NCBI RefSeq assembly: GCF_030852425.1
Contig: NZ_NSDM01000002.1
Coordinates: forward strand, 124,001 to 188,000
DNA: 64,000 nt
Origin: Saccharothrix longispora
GTDB taxonomy: Bacteria > Actinomycetota > Actinomycetes > Mycobacteriales > Pseudonocardiaceae
Reading direction: 5' to 3'
The notes under the pieces were generated by a model. That model searched no databases. It had not been told where the DNA came from and worked only from the letters and a program-made list of their open reading frames with translations. How positions within the stretch are numbered: the first letter of the stretch is position 1; each line of letters begins with the position of its first letter. This document shows, one piece after another, positions 44,399-53,303 of the stretch. Made by a program: the position numbers and the translations under genes.

Positions 44399-45861
44399 TG
44401 GTGGGCGCCTTCCACGAGCCGGGCGAGTTCGTCCGTGGCGTTCTTGCCGTGCGCCGTGAGCGGGAGCTCCTCCACGACGTGGCACAGGGACGGGACCTTC
44501 TGCGGCTCCAGCCGCTTGGCGAGTTCCCGCAGCACCGTCGTGGGCGACAGGTCGCCCTCGACGCAGATGGCGAGGTCCCGGGTGTCGCTCGGCGGGATCG
44601 CGCCGGCCGCGCGGACACCGGGGATGTCCATCGCGGCGGCCTCGATCTCCAGCGTGGACATCCGGATGCCCTTGCGCTTGAACATGTCGTCGCGGCGGCC
44701 CTCGAAGTAGAGGTAGCCGTCGGCGTCGAGCCGGCCGTAGTCGCCGGTGTGCAGGCGGAGCGCGCCGGTGGCCTCGTCGCGGCGGAAGGCGCGGGCGCTC
44801 AGCTCCGGCGCGCGCCAGTAGCCCGGCATCACGTGCGGACCGGCGGCGACGATCTCGCCGATGTCCCCGGCGGGCAGCTCGGTGCCGTCGGCGGCGAGGA
44901 TGTGCACGGACGTGCCGGGCAGCGGGAGCCCCGAGGAGCCGGGGCGGTCGAGGTCCTCCTCGGGCGGCATGATCGTGATCCGCTTGCACTCGGTCTGGCC
45001 GAACTGGCGGACCACCCGGACGCCGGGGAAGGCCGCGCGGAGGGCGGCGATCGTGGCGTCGGGCAGCGCCGCGCCGGTGTTGGTGAACAGCCGCACGGGC
45101 GCGGGCGGTTCGTCGTCGCGCCCGGCGAGCGTGGCGATCATGGTGGCGAGCGACGGGACGATGGGCACCACCGTGGCACCGACCTCGCGCATCCGCCGGA
45201 GCAGCCGCAGGTCCGACTCGGCGTCGGCGAGCACGATCTCACTGCGCCCGCCGCACGCCAGCAGCACCTTGTAGAGGCCGTAGTCCCAGGACATCGGGAA
45301 CCGGCAGAACACCACGTCGTCGCCGCGGTAGCCGAGCACGGCCTGGATCGCCCGGGTGGCGAAGACGACCTGGCGGTGCGGCCCGACCACGCCCTTCGGC
45401 GTGGCGGTGCTGCCGGAGGTGTAGACGAGGACGGCGACGTCGTCCTCCGCCACCTCGGTCGGCTCGGCCCGCTCGCCCGCGGCGAAGGCCCGCTCGACCT
45501 CCGTCCACAGCGGACCGAACTCGGCCGGAGTGACGACCAGCACCGGTTCGGCGTTCGCCGCCACGGACCCGAACTGGAACGGCTTCATCGCCGGGTTCAC
45601 CGGGACGAACACCGCGCCGCGACGGGAGGTGCCGTAGAGCAGCGCGACCAGCTCGCGGGTGGTGGGCAGTTGCAGGAGGACGCGGTCGCCGCGGCCGACG
45701 CCCCGGCGCGCCAGCACCGCCTCCGCGGCACGGCTCCACGCGGCCAGTTCGGCGTAGGTCCAGGCGCCGGCGCCGTCGCGCACCGCCGTCGACGCGGGCG
45801 CGTCGGCCACCGCCTCGTCGAGCAGGGAATGGATGAGCGGACCGCCAGGAGAATCGTTCAC
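44395..45861 (-). CDS. Adenylation enzyme, 3-methylaspartate:ACP ligase (VinN type)
   Basis: A 488-residue stand-alone adenylate-forming enzyme. It has the P-loop YTSGSTATPKGV, the GDYGR hinge region and the C-terminal AHGKNATDE lysine. The FPMSWDYGLYK segment matches the substrate-pocket region where VinN-type enzymes hold the amino group with an Asp. It probably activates 3-methylaspartate and loads it on the free ACP encoded at 47741. It is the first gene of a five-gene overlapping run (ligase, decarboxylase, mutase S, mutase E, P450). The GTG start at 45861 has GGGAG upstream. Substrate choice is inferred from the neighbouring mutase genes. Confidence 0.9.
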   Translation of the reverse strand: MNDSPGGPLIHSLLDEAVADAPASTAVRDGAGAWTYAELAAWSRAAEAVLARRGVGRGDRVLLQLPTTRELVALLYGTSRRGAVFVPVNPAMKPFQFGSVAANAEPVLVVTPAEFGPLWTEVERAFAAGERAEPTEVAEDDVAVLVYTSGSTATPKGVVGPHRQVVFATRAIQAVLGYRGDDVVFCRFPMSWDYGLYKVLLACGGRSEIVLADAESDLRLLRRMREVGATVVPIVPSLATMIATLAGRDDEPPAPVRLFTNTGAALPDATIAALRAAFPGVRVVRQFGQTECKRITIMPPEEDLDRPGSSGLPLPGTSVHILAADGTELPAGDIGEIVAAGPHVMPGYWRAPELSARAFRRDEATGALRLHTGDYGRLDADGYLYFEGRRDDMFKRKGIRMSTLEIEAAAMDIPGVRAAGAIPPSDTRDLAICVEGDLSPTTVLRELAKRLEPQKVPSLCHVVEELPLTAHGKNATDELARLVEGAHQ

Positions 45862-45927
45862 GACTGCTGCTCCCGTATGGACTCGAAAGAATCACGTGCG
45901 GCGCACGAACGATGCCCCGATGTCGGA

Positions 45928-45975
45928 AAATTAACCGCGACGACGTGGCCCGCCACACCCCTAGCGGCCCCCTAA
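45928..45975 (-). promoter_or_regulatory. Promoter and direct-repeat activator site of starter operon
   Basis: On the minus strand, TTAGGGG (from + 45969-45975) and CTAGGGG (from + 45958-45964) repeat with an exact 11-bp period. TAATTT (45928-45933) starts 25 nt past the inner heptamer and is a good -10. The predicted transcript begins about 60 nt before the ligase gene. Confidence 0.65.
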
Positions 45976-45996
45976 CCGCACGGACCCCGAAATGCG

Positions 45997-46040
45997 CCAG
46001 GTCACCCCGGAGGACGTGGGAGTCCTCCGGGGTGACCTGG
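45997..46040. terminator. Perfect 18-bp hairpin terminator
   Basis: The arms 45997-46014 and 46023-46040 are exactly complementary (CCAGGTCACCCCGGAGGA and its reverse complement) around an 8-nt loop. It stands 26 bp past the stop of the second ligase gene and just before the starter-operon promoter. It thus insulates two minus-strand units. Confidence 0.85.
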
Positions 46041-46065
46041 TTCGACAGGGGCGTGACCTGCGGGT

Positions 46066-47613
46066 TCAGCCGACCGGCACGGGACTGAGCAGCTCGGCCG
46101 CTTCCGCGGCCAGCGCCTTGCGGTCGATCTTCCGGTTGGAGTTGAGGGGGAATTCGGCGACGTTGCGGTAGTGGCGCGGGATCACGCCTTCGGGCAGCAC
46201 CTCGCGCAGGGCTCGGACCAGTTCGATCACCGGCCGGGTCGGGCCGGTGTAGAACACGAACAGCTCGGTGCCCGCGTCCGAGGCGACGCCCAGCGCCACG
46301 GCGTCGTGCACACCGCAGGCGCGCAGGGCGTGCTCCACCTCCGTGAGCTCGACGCGCCAGCCGAGCACCTGGACCTGCGAGTCGAGGCGGCCGAGGTAGG
46401 CGAGGCCGCCGTCGTCGAGCCGGCGGACGCGGTCGCCCGTGCGGTAGTAGCGGCGACCGCCGCGGTCGAGGAACCGGCCGCGCTCGTCGGCCGGGTCGAG
46501 GTAGCCCGGGGTCAGCTGCGGGCCGGCGACGCACAGCTCGCCCTCGGCTCCCGGCTCCTCGGCCACCGCGACGTCGTGCTCGCCCAGCAGCAGGTGGTCG
46601 TGGCCCGCGTGCACCTCGCCGATCGGCACCACGCCGTTCACCGCGATCCGGGGCGTCTCCACGTCGTCCCAGCGGTAGCCGGCGACGGTGATGGTGAGCT
46701 CCGTGGGCCCGTACAGGTTCTCCACGGTCGAGGAGGACGCGGCCCGCCAGTCGGCCGCGTCCCGCACGTTCAGCGCCTCACCGGCGAAGAAGCTCCACCG
46801 CAGCCCCGACAGGGCGCCGGGGCGCAGCCCGCCGGTGCGGCGGACGAGGTCGATGGCGCTCGGCGTGGAGAACCAGACCGTCACCCCGCGGTCGGCCACG
46901 AACTCCGGCAGCGCGCGGTAGGCGGCTCGCGGCGGCACGACCGCCGGCGCGCCGGCGCCCCACGCGCAGAACAGGTCGAACATCGCGCAGTCGAAGTTCA
47001 GGTCGAACGTCTGGGAGAACACGTCGTCCGGCGTGAAGTCGTAGCGCGCGTCGAGCAGGCCGAAGTAGTGGTCGGTGGCGCCGTGGCTGATGCGGACCCC
47101 CTTGGGGCGGCCGGTGGAACCCGAGGTGAACAGCACGTACGCGGTGTCCTCGGGGCTCACCGACAGCGGCGCGGCCAGGGCCCGGGAGAAGTGCGGCCGG
47201 ACCACCGCCGCCGTCGTCCCCTCCGCTTCGGGTGCGAGCACGATCGTCCGCCGCCCGGCCGGCACCTGCGGGCACTGGGCGAGACCCCGCGCGTCGGCGA
47301 CGATCGCGTCCACCCCGGCGGCCTGGACCATCTGCGCGGTGCGCGCCGCCGGGAAGTCGGGTCGCAGCGGCACGACGGTCGCGCCGGCGTAGAGCCCGGC
47401 GAGGACACCGGCGTACGCGGTGACCCCCTTGTCCGCCAGCACCCCTACCGTGCGGGCGCCGGCGTCGACCAGCGCGCCGCCCCAGAGCAGGGCCAGGTCG
47501 TGCAGCCGGGCGTAGTCGATCCGCTGTTCGCCCAGGTGGAGCGCGACCCCGCGCTCCGACCGGGCCAGGCCCCGCAGGAACCGGGCGTGCAGCCCGGTGG
47601 AACTCGTGTCCAT
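46066..47613 (-). CDS. Adenylation enzyme, amino-acid capping ligase (VinM type)
   Basis: A 515-residue ligase of the amino-acid-activating (DltA-like) class with LFTSGSTGRPKGV, ENLYGPTELT, RTGDRVRR and a final SNRKIDRKAL lysine, and no fused carrier domain. In vicenistatin the equivalent VinM attaches L-alanine to the amine of 3-aminoisobutyryl-ACP, masking it during chain extension. The aminopeptidase gene at 48931 provides the matching unmasking enzyme, which supports this role. Alanine itself is inferred. The ATG at 47613 has a strong GGAGG site. It is divergent from the free ACP gene and ends in an 18-bp hairpin. Confidence 0.88.
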   Translation of the reverse strand: MDTSSTGLHARFLRGLARSERGVALHLGEQRIDYARLHDLALLWGGALVDAGARTVGVLADKGVTAYAGVLAGLYAGATVVPLRPDFPAARTAQMVQAAGVDAIVADARGLAQCPQVPAGRRTIVLAPEAEGTTAAVVRPHFSRALAAPLSVSPEDTAYVLFTSGSTGRPKGVRISHGATDHYFGLLDARYDFTPDDVFSQTFDLNFDCAMFDLFCAWGAGAPAVVPPRAAYRALPEFVADRGVTVWFSTPSAIDLVRRTGGLRPGALSGLRWSFFAGEALNVRDAADWRAASSSTVENLYGPTELTITVAGYRWDDVETPRIAVNGVVPIGEVHAGHDHLLLGEHDVAVAEEPGAEGELCVAGPQLTPGYLDPADERGRFLDRGGRRYYRTGDRVRRLDDGGLAYLGRLDSQVQVLGWRVELTEVEHALRACGVHDAVALGVASDAGTELFVFYTGPTRPVIELVRALREVLPEGVIPRHYRNVAEFPLNSNRKIDRKALAAEAAELLSPVPVG

Positions 47614-47740
47614 CGTCGTCCTCCGCCGTGGAATAGGGGTGCCGATGCGTCGATCCGGAGCGGCGACGCGAGGTAGGGTCCAAAAACGAACCGGACGGTC
47701 GGTTTTGCCGTCCGCCGAACCCAGCGATCCGGAGTTTGCC
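47614..47740. promoter_or_regulatory. Divergent promoter region, ligase / free ACP
   Basis: This 127-bp gap must drive both genes. It holds ATAGGGG (47633-47639) pointing to the ACP gene and TAGGGT (47674-47679), a possible -10, but the spacing differs from the other cluster sites. I see no clear repeat with an 11-bp period. Confidence 0.35.
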
Positions 47741-47986
47741 ATGTGGGACAGCACTTTCGACGAGACGCTGCGCTCGTTCCTCCCGTTCCTGTCCACCGAG
47801 GAGGCCTTGGCGGCCGACACCCCGCTCCGGGAGTACGGCCTCGACTCGCTCGCGACCGTGGAGCTGCTCGCCGTGCTGGAGCAGAACTACGGGGTCCGCT
47901 TCCAGGACGACGCCCTGAACCTGGAGACCTTCGAGAACCCCGGCCGGCTGTGGACCACGTTGGCCGGCTTGCAGCCCGCTAGCTGA
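47741..47986 (+). CDS. Free-standing acyl carrier protein (VinL type)
   Basis: An 81-residue carrier protein with the phosphopantetheine Ser36 in YGLDSLATVELL. It is the likely platform on which 3-methylaspartate is loaded, decarboxylated and capped before transfer to the PKS. GGAG sits six bases before the ATG. It is encoded on the opposite strand to nearly all its partners, and its 3' end overlaps the trans-acyltransferase gene by 8 bp tail to tail. Confidence 0.9.
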   Translation: MWDSTFDETLRSFLPFLSTEEALAADTPLREYGLDSLATVELLAVLEQNYGVRFQDDALNLETFENPGRLWTTLAGLQPAS

Positions 47987-48938
47987 CGTGCGACGGTCCG
48001 GTGCCCCGCCGCCGCGGGTGCAAGGCCAGGCGGGGGTTCACCGTGACCACCTCGAACCGGCTCGTGGTGGCCCGGACGCGACCGAACAGCGTGTCCGGGC
48101 CCGCCACCCAGAGCTTGCGCACCCCCAGCTGCTCCAGCGACGAGACCACCTGCAACCAGTTCAGCGGCTTGACGATGCTGTCGAGCAGCATGGTGCGCAC
48201 CTGCTCGCCGGAGCGCAGGATCGAACCGTCCTGGTCGGCGATGATCGGCAGGAGCGGGTCGTGGAACCGCAGGTCGCCGATGACCTCGTCCTCCACCTTG
48301 CGGCGCAGCGCGCCGAACGCCCGCGAGTGCAGGGGCGGCCGCATCGTGTAGAGGGAGAGCCCGCCCATGGCGCGCACCGCGTCCTTGAGCCAGTCGAGGT
48401 TCCGCTCGCGCAGCGACACCATGTAGAAGTCGTGGTCGATGTAGCACGAGATGTCGTGCCACTCGCCGCGTGCCGCCAGCTCGGCGAGCGCCTCCTCCAG
48501 CTTGTCCTCCGGCGTCCGGACGAACGAGTGCGTGACCACGTCCGTGTACTCGGTCGCGAAGAACTCGGTGAGGCAGCGCGCCAGCTCGGCGGTCATCCAC
48601 ACGGCGTCGGGGAAGGTCAGGGAACCGGCGTACACGCTGGCGGGCTTCTCGCCGAAGCTCGGCCCGGTGCAGTAGTCGGGGCTGATGCCGTACTCCTGCT
48701 CCGCCCACTCGGCGAGCGCGACGCAGGTGAGCATGAACCCGACCTGCGCGTACTCGGAGTAGTCGCCCTCGGCGTCGCGGAAGCGGTCGATCAGCGGGTA
48801 GCCGAGCCGGTCGCCCGCTTCCGCGGTCAGCCGGCGGGCGAAGGGGTTGAGGAGCAGGAACTTGCCGAAGTCGGCGAACCTGCACGGGCTCATGCCGGGG
48901 AAGACGATCGCCGACCCCGGCCCGGTGGCCTCATCCAT
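47979..48938 (-). CDS. Trans-acyltransferase for starter transfer (VinK type)
   Basis: A 319-residue discrete acyltransferase. It resembles malonyl-CoA:ACP transacylases, but the nucleophile motif reads GPSFGEK (Ser94) rather than GHSxGE, as in VinK-type enzymes. VinK moves the capped dipeptide starter from the free ACP to the loading ACP of the first PKS. The lone loading ACP of the PKS starting at 40105 needs exactly such an enzyme. The ATG at 48938 overlaps the aminopeptidase stop by 8 bp. A role as extender-unit loader is unlikely because all six modules carry their own AT. Confidence 0.9.
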   Translation of the reverse strand: MDEATGPGSAIVFPGMSPCRFADFGKFLLLNPFARRLTAEAGDRLGYPLIDRFRDAEGDYSEYAQVGFMLTCVALAEWAEQEYGISPDYCTGPSFGEKPASVYAGSLTFPDAVWMTAELARCLTEFFATEYTDVVTHSFVRTPEDKLEEALAELAARGEWHDISCYIDHDFYMVSLRERNLDWLKDAVRAMGGLSLYTMRPPLHSRAFGALRRKVEDEVIGDLRFHDPLLPIIADQDGSILRSGEQVRTMLLDSIVKPLNWLQVVSSLEQLGVRKLWVAGPDTLFGRVRATTSRFEVVTVNPRLALHPRRRGTGPSHVS

Positions 48939-49881
48939 GTCTGGCGACCTCTCTTCCGGCGGTCCGGCTCGCGGACCCGCAGGCGTGGACTTCTCGCAGG
49001 AAACCGAGCAGGACCTCGCGGAACCGCTCGGGTTCCTCCAGGTGCGGAACGTGGCTGGAGTGCTCGAAGATCTCCCAGCGCACGTCGTGGATGCGGTCGG
49101 CGTACGGCTGGACGGTCACCGGGGTGGCCTCGTCGTGCCGACCGGAGACGAGGAGCGTGGGCACCTCGATGTCGTCGAGGTGGTCGATCACCGAGTAGTC
49201 CTTGAGCGTGCCGGTGACGGTGAACTCGCTCGGCCCGTTCATCACGGAGTAGACGGTGCCGTTCTCGGCCATCTCCAGGAACGAGGCCAGGTACTCGTCC
49301 GGCCACGGCAGCACGCGGCACACGTGCCGGTCGTAGAACACCCGCATCAGGTCGAAGTACTCCTGCGTGCCGGTGGTGCCGGCGGCCTCGTGCGCCCGCA
49401 GCGCGGCGTCCACGCCGGGCGGGAGCTGCGCCCGCAGCACGTCCATCTCCTGCCGCCACAGCGGGTACGACGCCGGCGAGTTCGCGATCACGAGCCCGCG
49501 CAGGCCGTCGGGCCGCCCGGCGGCGTGCCTCGCCACGACCAGGCCGCCCCAGGACTGTCCGAAGAGGACGTAATTGTCCTCGATCCCCAGCCGGTGCAGC
49601 AGGTTGTCGAGCTCGTCGCCGAACAGCTCCGGGGTCCAGAACCCCGGGTCCGCGTCCGGCAGGTGCGTCGACCCGCCGCCGCCCAGCTGGTCGTAGTGCA
49701 CCACCGGCCAGCCGTGCTCGGCGAGCGAGCCGAGGTTGCGCAGGTAGTCGTGCGTGCTCCCGGGCCCGCCGTGCACCACGACGACGGCGGGCAACTCACC
49801 TCCGACGACGCCGGTGACCCGGTACCAGGTGCGGTGCCCGCCGAACGGGACCCAGCCCTTGTCCGTGGGTTCCACGACCAT
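48931..49881 (-). CDS. Prolyl-iminopeptidase-like hydrolase (VinJ type)
   Basis: A 316-residue S33-family alpha/beta hydrolase: oxyanion HGGPG at residues 37-41, Ser110 in GQSWGG, an Asp in SGRHDEATP and a His in HSSHVPHLEEPERF. In macrolactam clusters such enzymes remove the terminal amino-acid cap from the full-length polyketide, freeing the amine for ring closure by the thioesterase. The ATG at 49881 is chosen because GAGG stands eight bases upstream; an ATG two codons earlier would sit almost on that site. It leads the two-gene unit with the trans-acyltransferase. Confidence 0.9.
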   Translation of the reverse strand: MVVEPTDKGWVPFGGHRTWYRVTGVVGGELPAVVVVHGGPGSTHDYLRNLGSLAEHGWPVVHYDQLGGGGSTHLPDADPGFWTPELFGDELDNLLHRLGIEDNYVLFGQSWGGLVVARHAAGRPDGLRGLVIANSPASYPLWRQEMDVLRAQLPPGVDAALRAHEAAGTTGTQEYFDLMRVFYDRHVCRVLPWPDEYLASFLEMAENGTVYSVMNGPSEFTVTGTLKDYSVIDHLDDIEVPTLLVSGRHDEATPVTVQPYADRIHDVRWEIFEHSSHVPHLEEPERFREVLLGFLREVHACGSASRTAGREVARHG

Positions 49882-49967
49882 GCTCATCACCTCGCTCGCT
49901 GTCCACGTCCCGCCCGACGCGATCGGGCCGCTTCCATGTCTAACCGCCGCCGGATCTCCTCCACCAG

Positions 49968-49985
49968 CCCCTAAGGGGGATCTAA
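49968..49985 (-). promoter_or_regulatory. Direct-repeat activator site, aminopeptidase / glycosyltransferase gap
   Basis: On the minus strand TTAGATC and TTAGGGG repeat with an 11-bp period, 87 bp before the aminopeptidase start and in its orientation. TAGACA (49937-49942), 26 nt from the inner heptamer, is a weak -10 candidate. The rest of the 340-bp gap to 50221 holds the 5' leader of the glycosyltransferase gene, where I see no clear promoter. Confidence 0.55.
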
Positions 49986-50221
49986 AGCGGTCCTTGCGCC
50001 GGCGGGGGTGTGGAGCTGTCGTCCGGGCGCGCGATGACCCGCGGGGGCGCGCCCGTCGGTGCTCCCGCCCTACCGCACCCCGTCCCGGAGGGGAAGGCGT
50101 CCCCGGCGGAACAGGGGTTCCGCTCCTACCGGGACCTTGTCGGGTCGGCCGGGCGGCGCGCCGGCCGTACCGTTTCCCCGACAGGCCTGGATCTCCCGCC
50201 CGTGACCCCGGAGTGTGTGCG

Positions 50222-51484
50222 ATGCGCGTCATGCTGATGGTCTTCCCGACGAGGACGCACGTCTACAGCATGGCACCGGTCGGGTGGGCGCTGGCCGCCG
50301 CCGGGCACGAGGTGCGGTTCGTCGGCCAGCGCAACCCGCGCGAGGTCGCCTCGTTCGCCGAGACCGGCCTCGACGCCATGTGGTTCGGCGGGGACCTCGA
50401 CATCGCCCGGCACCGGCGGCTCCAGGTCGACGGGGACAACGCGATGCAGGGCGGGTTCCGGATCTCGGAGAGCCGGCCGGAGCGCTACACCGAGGAGTAC
50501 GTGCGCAACGTCTACGAGCACTGGGTGGACGTCTTCCGCTGGACCACCCCGGACCCCCTGCTCGACGAGCTGGTCCGGTTCGCCCGCCACTGGCGGCCGG
50601 ACCTCGTGGTGTGGGACCCGATGATCTACGCCGCGCCGATCGTCGCGCGGGCCGTCGGTGTTCCGCACCTGCGGATGATGTACGCGGCGGACCAGACCGC
50701 GCGGATCGCCGCGCAGTACCGGGACCTGCGCGCGAGCCGGCCGGACGACCGCTCGCCCGACCCGTTCGTGGAGTGGATGACCGCCGCGGTGGGCCGGTTC
50801 GGCGCGGACTACGACGAGACCCTCCGCCACGGCGTCAAGACCATCGACTGCCACCCGTCCTACCTGCGGTACGACGGGGTGGACGTCGACTACGTGCCCG
50901 CGCGGTTCGTCCCCCAGAACAAGCCGATGGCGATCCCGCGGTGGGTGCTCGACGAGCCGGAGCGCCCCAGGGTGATGCTGACGCTGGGCGTCTCGAACCG
51001 CCAGGTGATCGGCATCGAGGAGACGTCCGTGGCCGACCTGCTCAACGGCCTCGCCGGCCTCGACGTCGAGGTCGTCGCGAACCTCGACGCGAACCAGCTG
51101 GCGTCGGTCGGGAAGGTACCGGACAACGTGCGCGCGGTGGACTTCGTGCCGATGAACGAGCTGCTGGCCGGCTGCTCGGCCATCGTGCACCAGGGCGGCG
51201 GCGCGACCATCGGCAACGCCGTGGTGAACGGCGTGCCGCAGCTCGTGATCCCCGGCACCACGTGGAGCGAGCGGGTGTCCGCGGTGGCCCAGGTCAAGCG
51301 CGGCAACGGCCTGCTGGTGGACCTGGAGGACGTCACGCCGGACTCGGTCCGCGCCGGCCTCCAGCGGCTGCTGGAGGAGCCGTCGTTCCGCGACTGCGCC
51401 GCCGAGGTGCGCGACGAGATGCTGGCCACCCCCACCCTCGACGACCTCGTCCCGGAGCTGGAACGGATCGCCCGGTGGCGGTGA
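50222..51484 (+). CDS. Macrolide-type glycosyltransferase (GT1 family)
   Basis: A 420-residue GT-B enzyme of the antibiotic glycosyltransferase type (VinC, EryCIII, DesVII relatives). The N-terminal acceptor half begins MLMVFPTRTHVYSMAPVGWA. The donor half has the conserved VHQGGGATIGNAVVNGVPQL signature. As the only glycosyltransferase in the window it should attach the amino-pentose made by the 11397-14416 operon to the macrolactam. No P450-like activator partner is encoded. The ATG at 50222 has GGAG eight bases upstream. The stop overlaps the histidine kinase start by one base (TGATG), so the two are translated together. Confidence 0.9.
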   Translation: MRVMLMVFPTRTHVYSMAPVGWALAAAGHEVRFVGQRNPREVASFAETGLDAMWFGGDLDIARHRRLQVDGDNAMQGGFRISESRPERYTEEYVRNVYEHWVDVFRWTTPDPLLDELVRFARHWRPDLVVWDPMIYAAPIVARAVGVPHLRMMYAADQTARIAAQYRDLRASRPDDRSPDPFVEWMTAAVGRFGADYDETLRHGVKTIDCHPSYLRYDGVDVDYVPARFVPQNKPMAIPRWVLDEPERPRVMLTLGVSNRQVIGIEETSVADLLNGLAGLDVEVVANLDANQLASVGKVPDNVRAVDFVPMNELLAGCSAIVHQGGGATIGNAVVNGVPQLVIPGTTWSERVSAVAQVKRGNGLLVDLEDVTPDSVRAGLQRLLEEPSFRDCAAEVRDEMLATPTLDDLVPELERIARWR

Positions 51485-52590
51485 TGCCCCGGCCGGGGCC
51501 GGTCCGGACCATCGTCTTCCTCCTCGCGAGCTTCCCAATCCGGCTGGTGGTGTTCCCGCTCGTGGTCGTGACGACCGTGCTCGGCATCGTCACCATCATG
51601 CTGTGGGTCGGCATCCCCGTCCTGGTGGCCGCGACCTCCCTGGTCCGCGGTTTCGCCGACCTGGAGCGCGCCTGGGTGCGCGCCATGCTCGGGGTCGACG
51701 TGGCGACCCCCGACCGGCTGCCGGGCGGCGGGGGGCTGCTGCACACCTGGCAGGTCCGGCTGGTGGACCCGGTGACCTGGCGCGAGCTGATCTACGTGCT
51801 GCTCGCGCTGCCGCTGGGCATCGTCGAGTTCGTGGCCGGGATCGTGTCGGTGGCCGTGCCGCCGTTCGGGATCTTCGTGGCGCCGAAGATCGGGGAGCTG
51901 CACGGCGCGCTGGCGCTGTCGCTACTGGGGCCCGACCGCACGGCCCAGCTGGAGGCGCGCACCCGGCGGCTGAAGGACTCCCGGGCCCGCGCCGTCGACG
52001 CCGTGGAGGCCGAGCGCCGGCGCATCGAGCGGGACCTGCACGACGGGGCGCAGCAGCGGCTGGTGGCCGTCGCGATGAGCCTGGGCCGGGCCCGGCTGAA
52101 GCTCGACTCGGACGACCCGGCCGCGGCGCGCGAGCTGATCGGCTCGGCCCACTCCGACGCGAAGCTCGCCGTGTCCGAGCTGCGCGACCTCGCCCGGGGG
52201 ATCTACCCACCGGTGCTCCAGGACCGCGGCCTGGACGCGGCGCTGTCGTCGTTGACGGCCCGGATGCTGATCCCGGTGGACGTCCGGGTCGACGTGGAGC
52301 CGCGCCCGCCCGCGCCGGTGGAGACCGCGGCGTACTTCATCGTGAGCGAGACGCTGGCCAACATCACGAAGCACGCGGGCGCCGGCCGCGCCTCGGTGCG
52401 GGTGACGCGTGACGACGACACCGTGGTCGTCGAGATCACGGACGACGGCCGCGGTGGCGCCTCCCCCCGGCCCGGTGGCGGCCTGGCCGGTCTGGTCGAC
52501 CGCGCCGCGACGATCGACGGCGTGCTCACCGTGGTCAGCCCGGTCGGCGGGCCGACGGTGGTGCGCGCCGACCTCCCCGTCCGCTGGTGA
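51484..52590 (+). CDS. NarL-type sensor histidine kinase
   Basis: A 368-residue membrane sensor kinase. About four hydrophobic segments occupy residues 9-53 and 103-133, forming a short membrane sensor with no large external domain. A HisKA_3 dimerisation helix carries His186 in ERDLHDGAQQR. A HATPase region follows with SETLANITKHA and DDGRGG. It should phosphorylate the response regulator encoded 19 nt downstream. Kinases of this build often sense cell-envelope stress. Overlap with the glycosyltransferase gene suggests a link to product tolerance or pathway control, but this is inference. Confidence 0.9.
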   Translation: MPRPGPVRTIVFLLASFPIRLVVFPLVVVTTVLGIVTIMLWVGIPVLVAATSLVRGFADLERAWVRAMLGVDVATPDRLPGGGGLLHTWQVRLVDPVTWRELIYVLLALPLGIVEFVAGIVSVAVPPFGIFVAPKIGELHGALALSLLGPDRTAQLEARTRRLKDSRARAVDAVEAERRRIERDLHDGAQQRLVAVAMSLGRARLKLDSDDPAAARELIGSAHSDAKLAVSELRDLARGIYPPVLQDRGLDAALSSLTARMLIPVDVRVDVEPRPPAPVETAAYFIVSETLANITKHAGAGRASVRVTRDDDTVVVEITDDGRGGASPRPGGGLAGLVDRAATIDGVLTVVSPVGGPTVVRADLPVRW

Positions 52591-52609
52591 CTTCCCCGAG
52601 GAGCGCGAG

Positions 52610-53263
52610 ATGCGTGTCGTGATCGCCGAAGACTCCGTGCTCATGCGCGCCGGCGTGCAGAGCCTGCTCGCCGATGTCGGCATCGAGACGGTCGCGGCCG
52701 TGGCCAACGGGGACGACCTGCTCCTGGCCGTCCGCGAGCACCGGCCGGACCTGGTGATCGCCGACGTCCGGATGCCGCCGACGTTCACCAACGAGGGGCT
52801 GCGGGCGGCGCTGGCCGCCCGCCAGGAGTTCCCCGGGCTGCCGGTCCTCGTGGTGTCGCAGTACGTGGAGGGCAGCTACGCCGTCGACCTGATCGCCAAG
52901 GGCGCCGCCGGGGTGGGCTACCTGCTCAAGGAGCGCGTCGCCGACGTGACCGACTTCCTGGAGGCGGTCCGGCGCGTGGCGGGCGGCGGTTCCGCGATCG
53001 ACCCCGAGGTGGTCGCCCAGATGCTCTCCCGCAGCCGGGACCCGCTCGACGCCCTCACCGCGCGCGAGAAGGAGGTGCTGGGCCTGATGGCGCAGGGCCT
53101 CTCGAACGCGGCCCTCGCGCGGAACCTGAGCGTCACCCAGGGCGCCGTGGAGAACCACATCAGCAACATCTTCGCGAAGCTCAGCCTGGAGGCAAGCCGC
53201 GACGAGAACCGGCGCATCCGCGCGGTGCTGACCTACCTGGACAGCACCGTCGTGCGCACGTGA
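52610..53263 (+). CDS. NarL/FixJ-family response regulator
   Basis: A 217-residue two-domain regulator. The receiver has the acidic pair near residue 7, phospho-acceptor Asp52 in LVIADVRMPP and a conserved Lys in YLLKE. A LuxR helix-turn-helix (LTAREKEVLGLMAQGLSNAALA, about residues 145-205) binds DNA. GAGGAG precedes the ATG. It is the partner of the kinase just upstream and has no separate promoter that I can see. A small hairpin at 53288-53303 may end the transcript. Confidence 0.92.
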   Translation: MRVVIAEDSVLMRAGVQSLLADVGIETVAAVANGDDLLLAVREHRPDLVIADVRMPPTFTNEGLRAALAARQEFPGLPVLVVSQYVEGSYAVDLIAKGAAGVGYLLKERVADVTDFLEAVRRVAGGGSAIDPEVVAQMLSRSRDPLDALTAREKEVLGLMAQGLSNAALARNLSVTQGAVENHISNIFAKLSLEASRDENRRIRAVLTYLDSTVVRT

Positions 53264-53287
53264 CCCGGTCCGGGCGGACCCGCCGCC

Positions 53288-53303
53288 GAACCCCGAGGGG
53301 TTC
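53288..53303. terminator. Small hairpin between converging genes
   Basis: GAACCCC and GGGGTTC form a tight inverted repeat around GA, overlapping the stop of the carboxylase epsilon gene. It lies 25 bp after the response regulator stop. The stem is short, so termination is uncertain. Confidence 0.35.

Noticed and set aside
47979-48938. Trans-AT polyketide synthase
   Set aside because: Every extension module carries its own AT with catalytic Ser; the discrete enzyme fits starter transfer instead.
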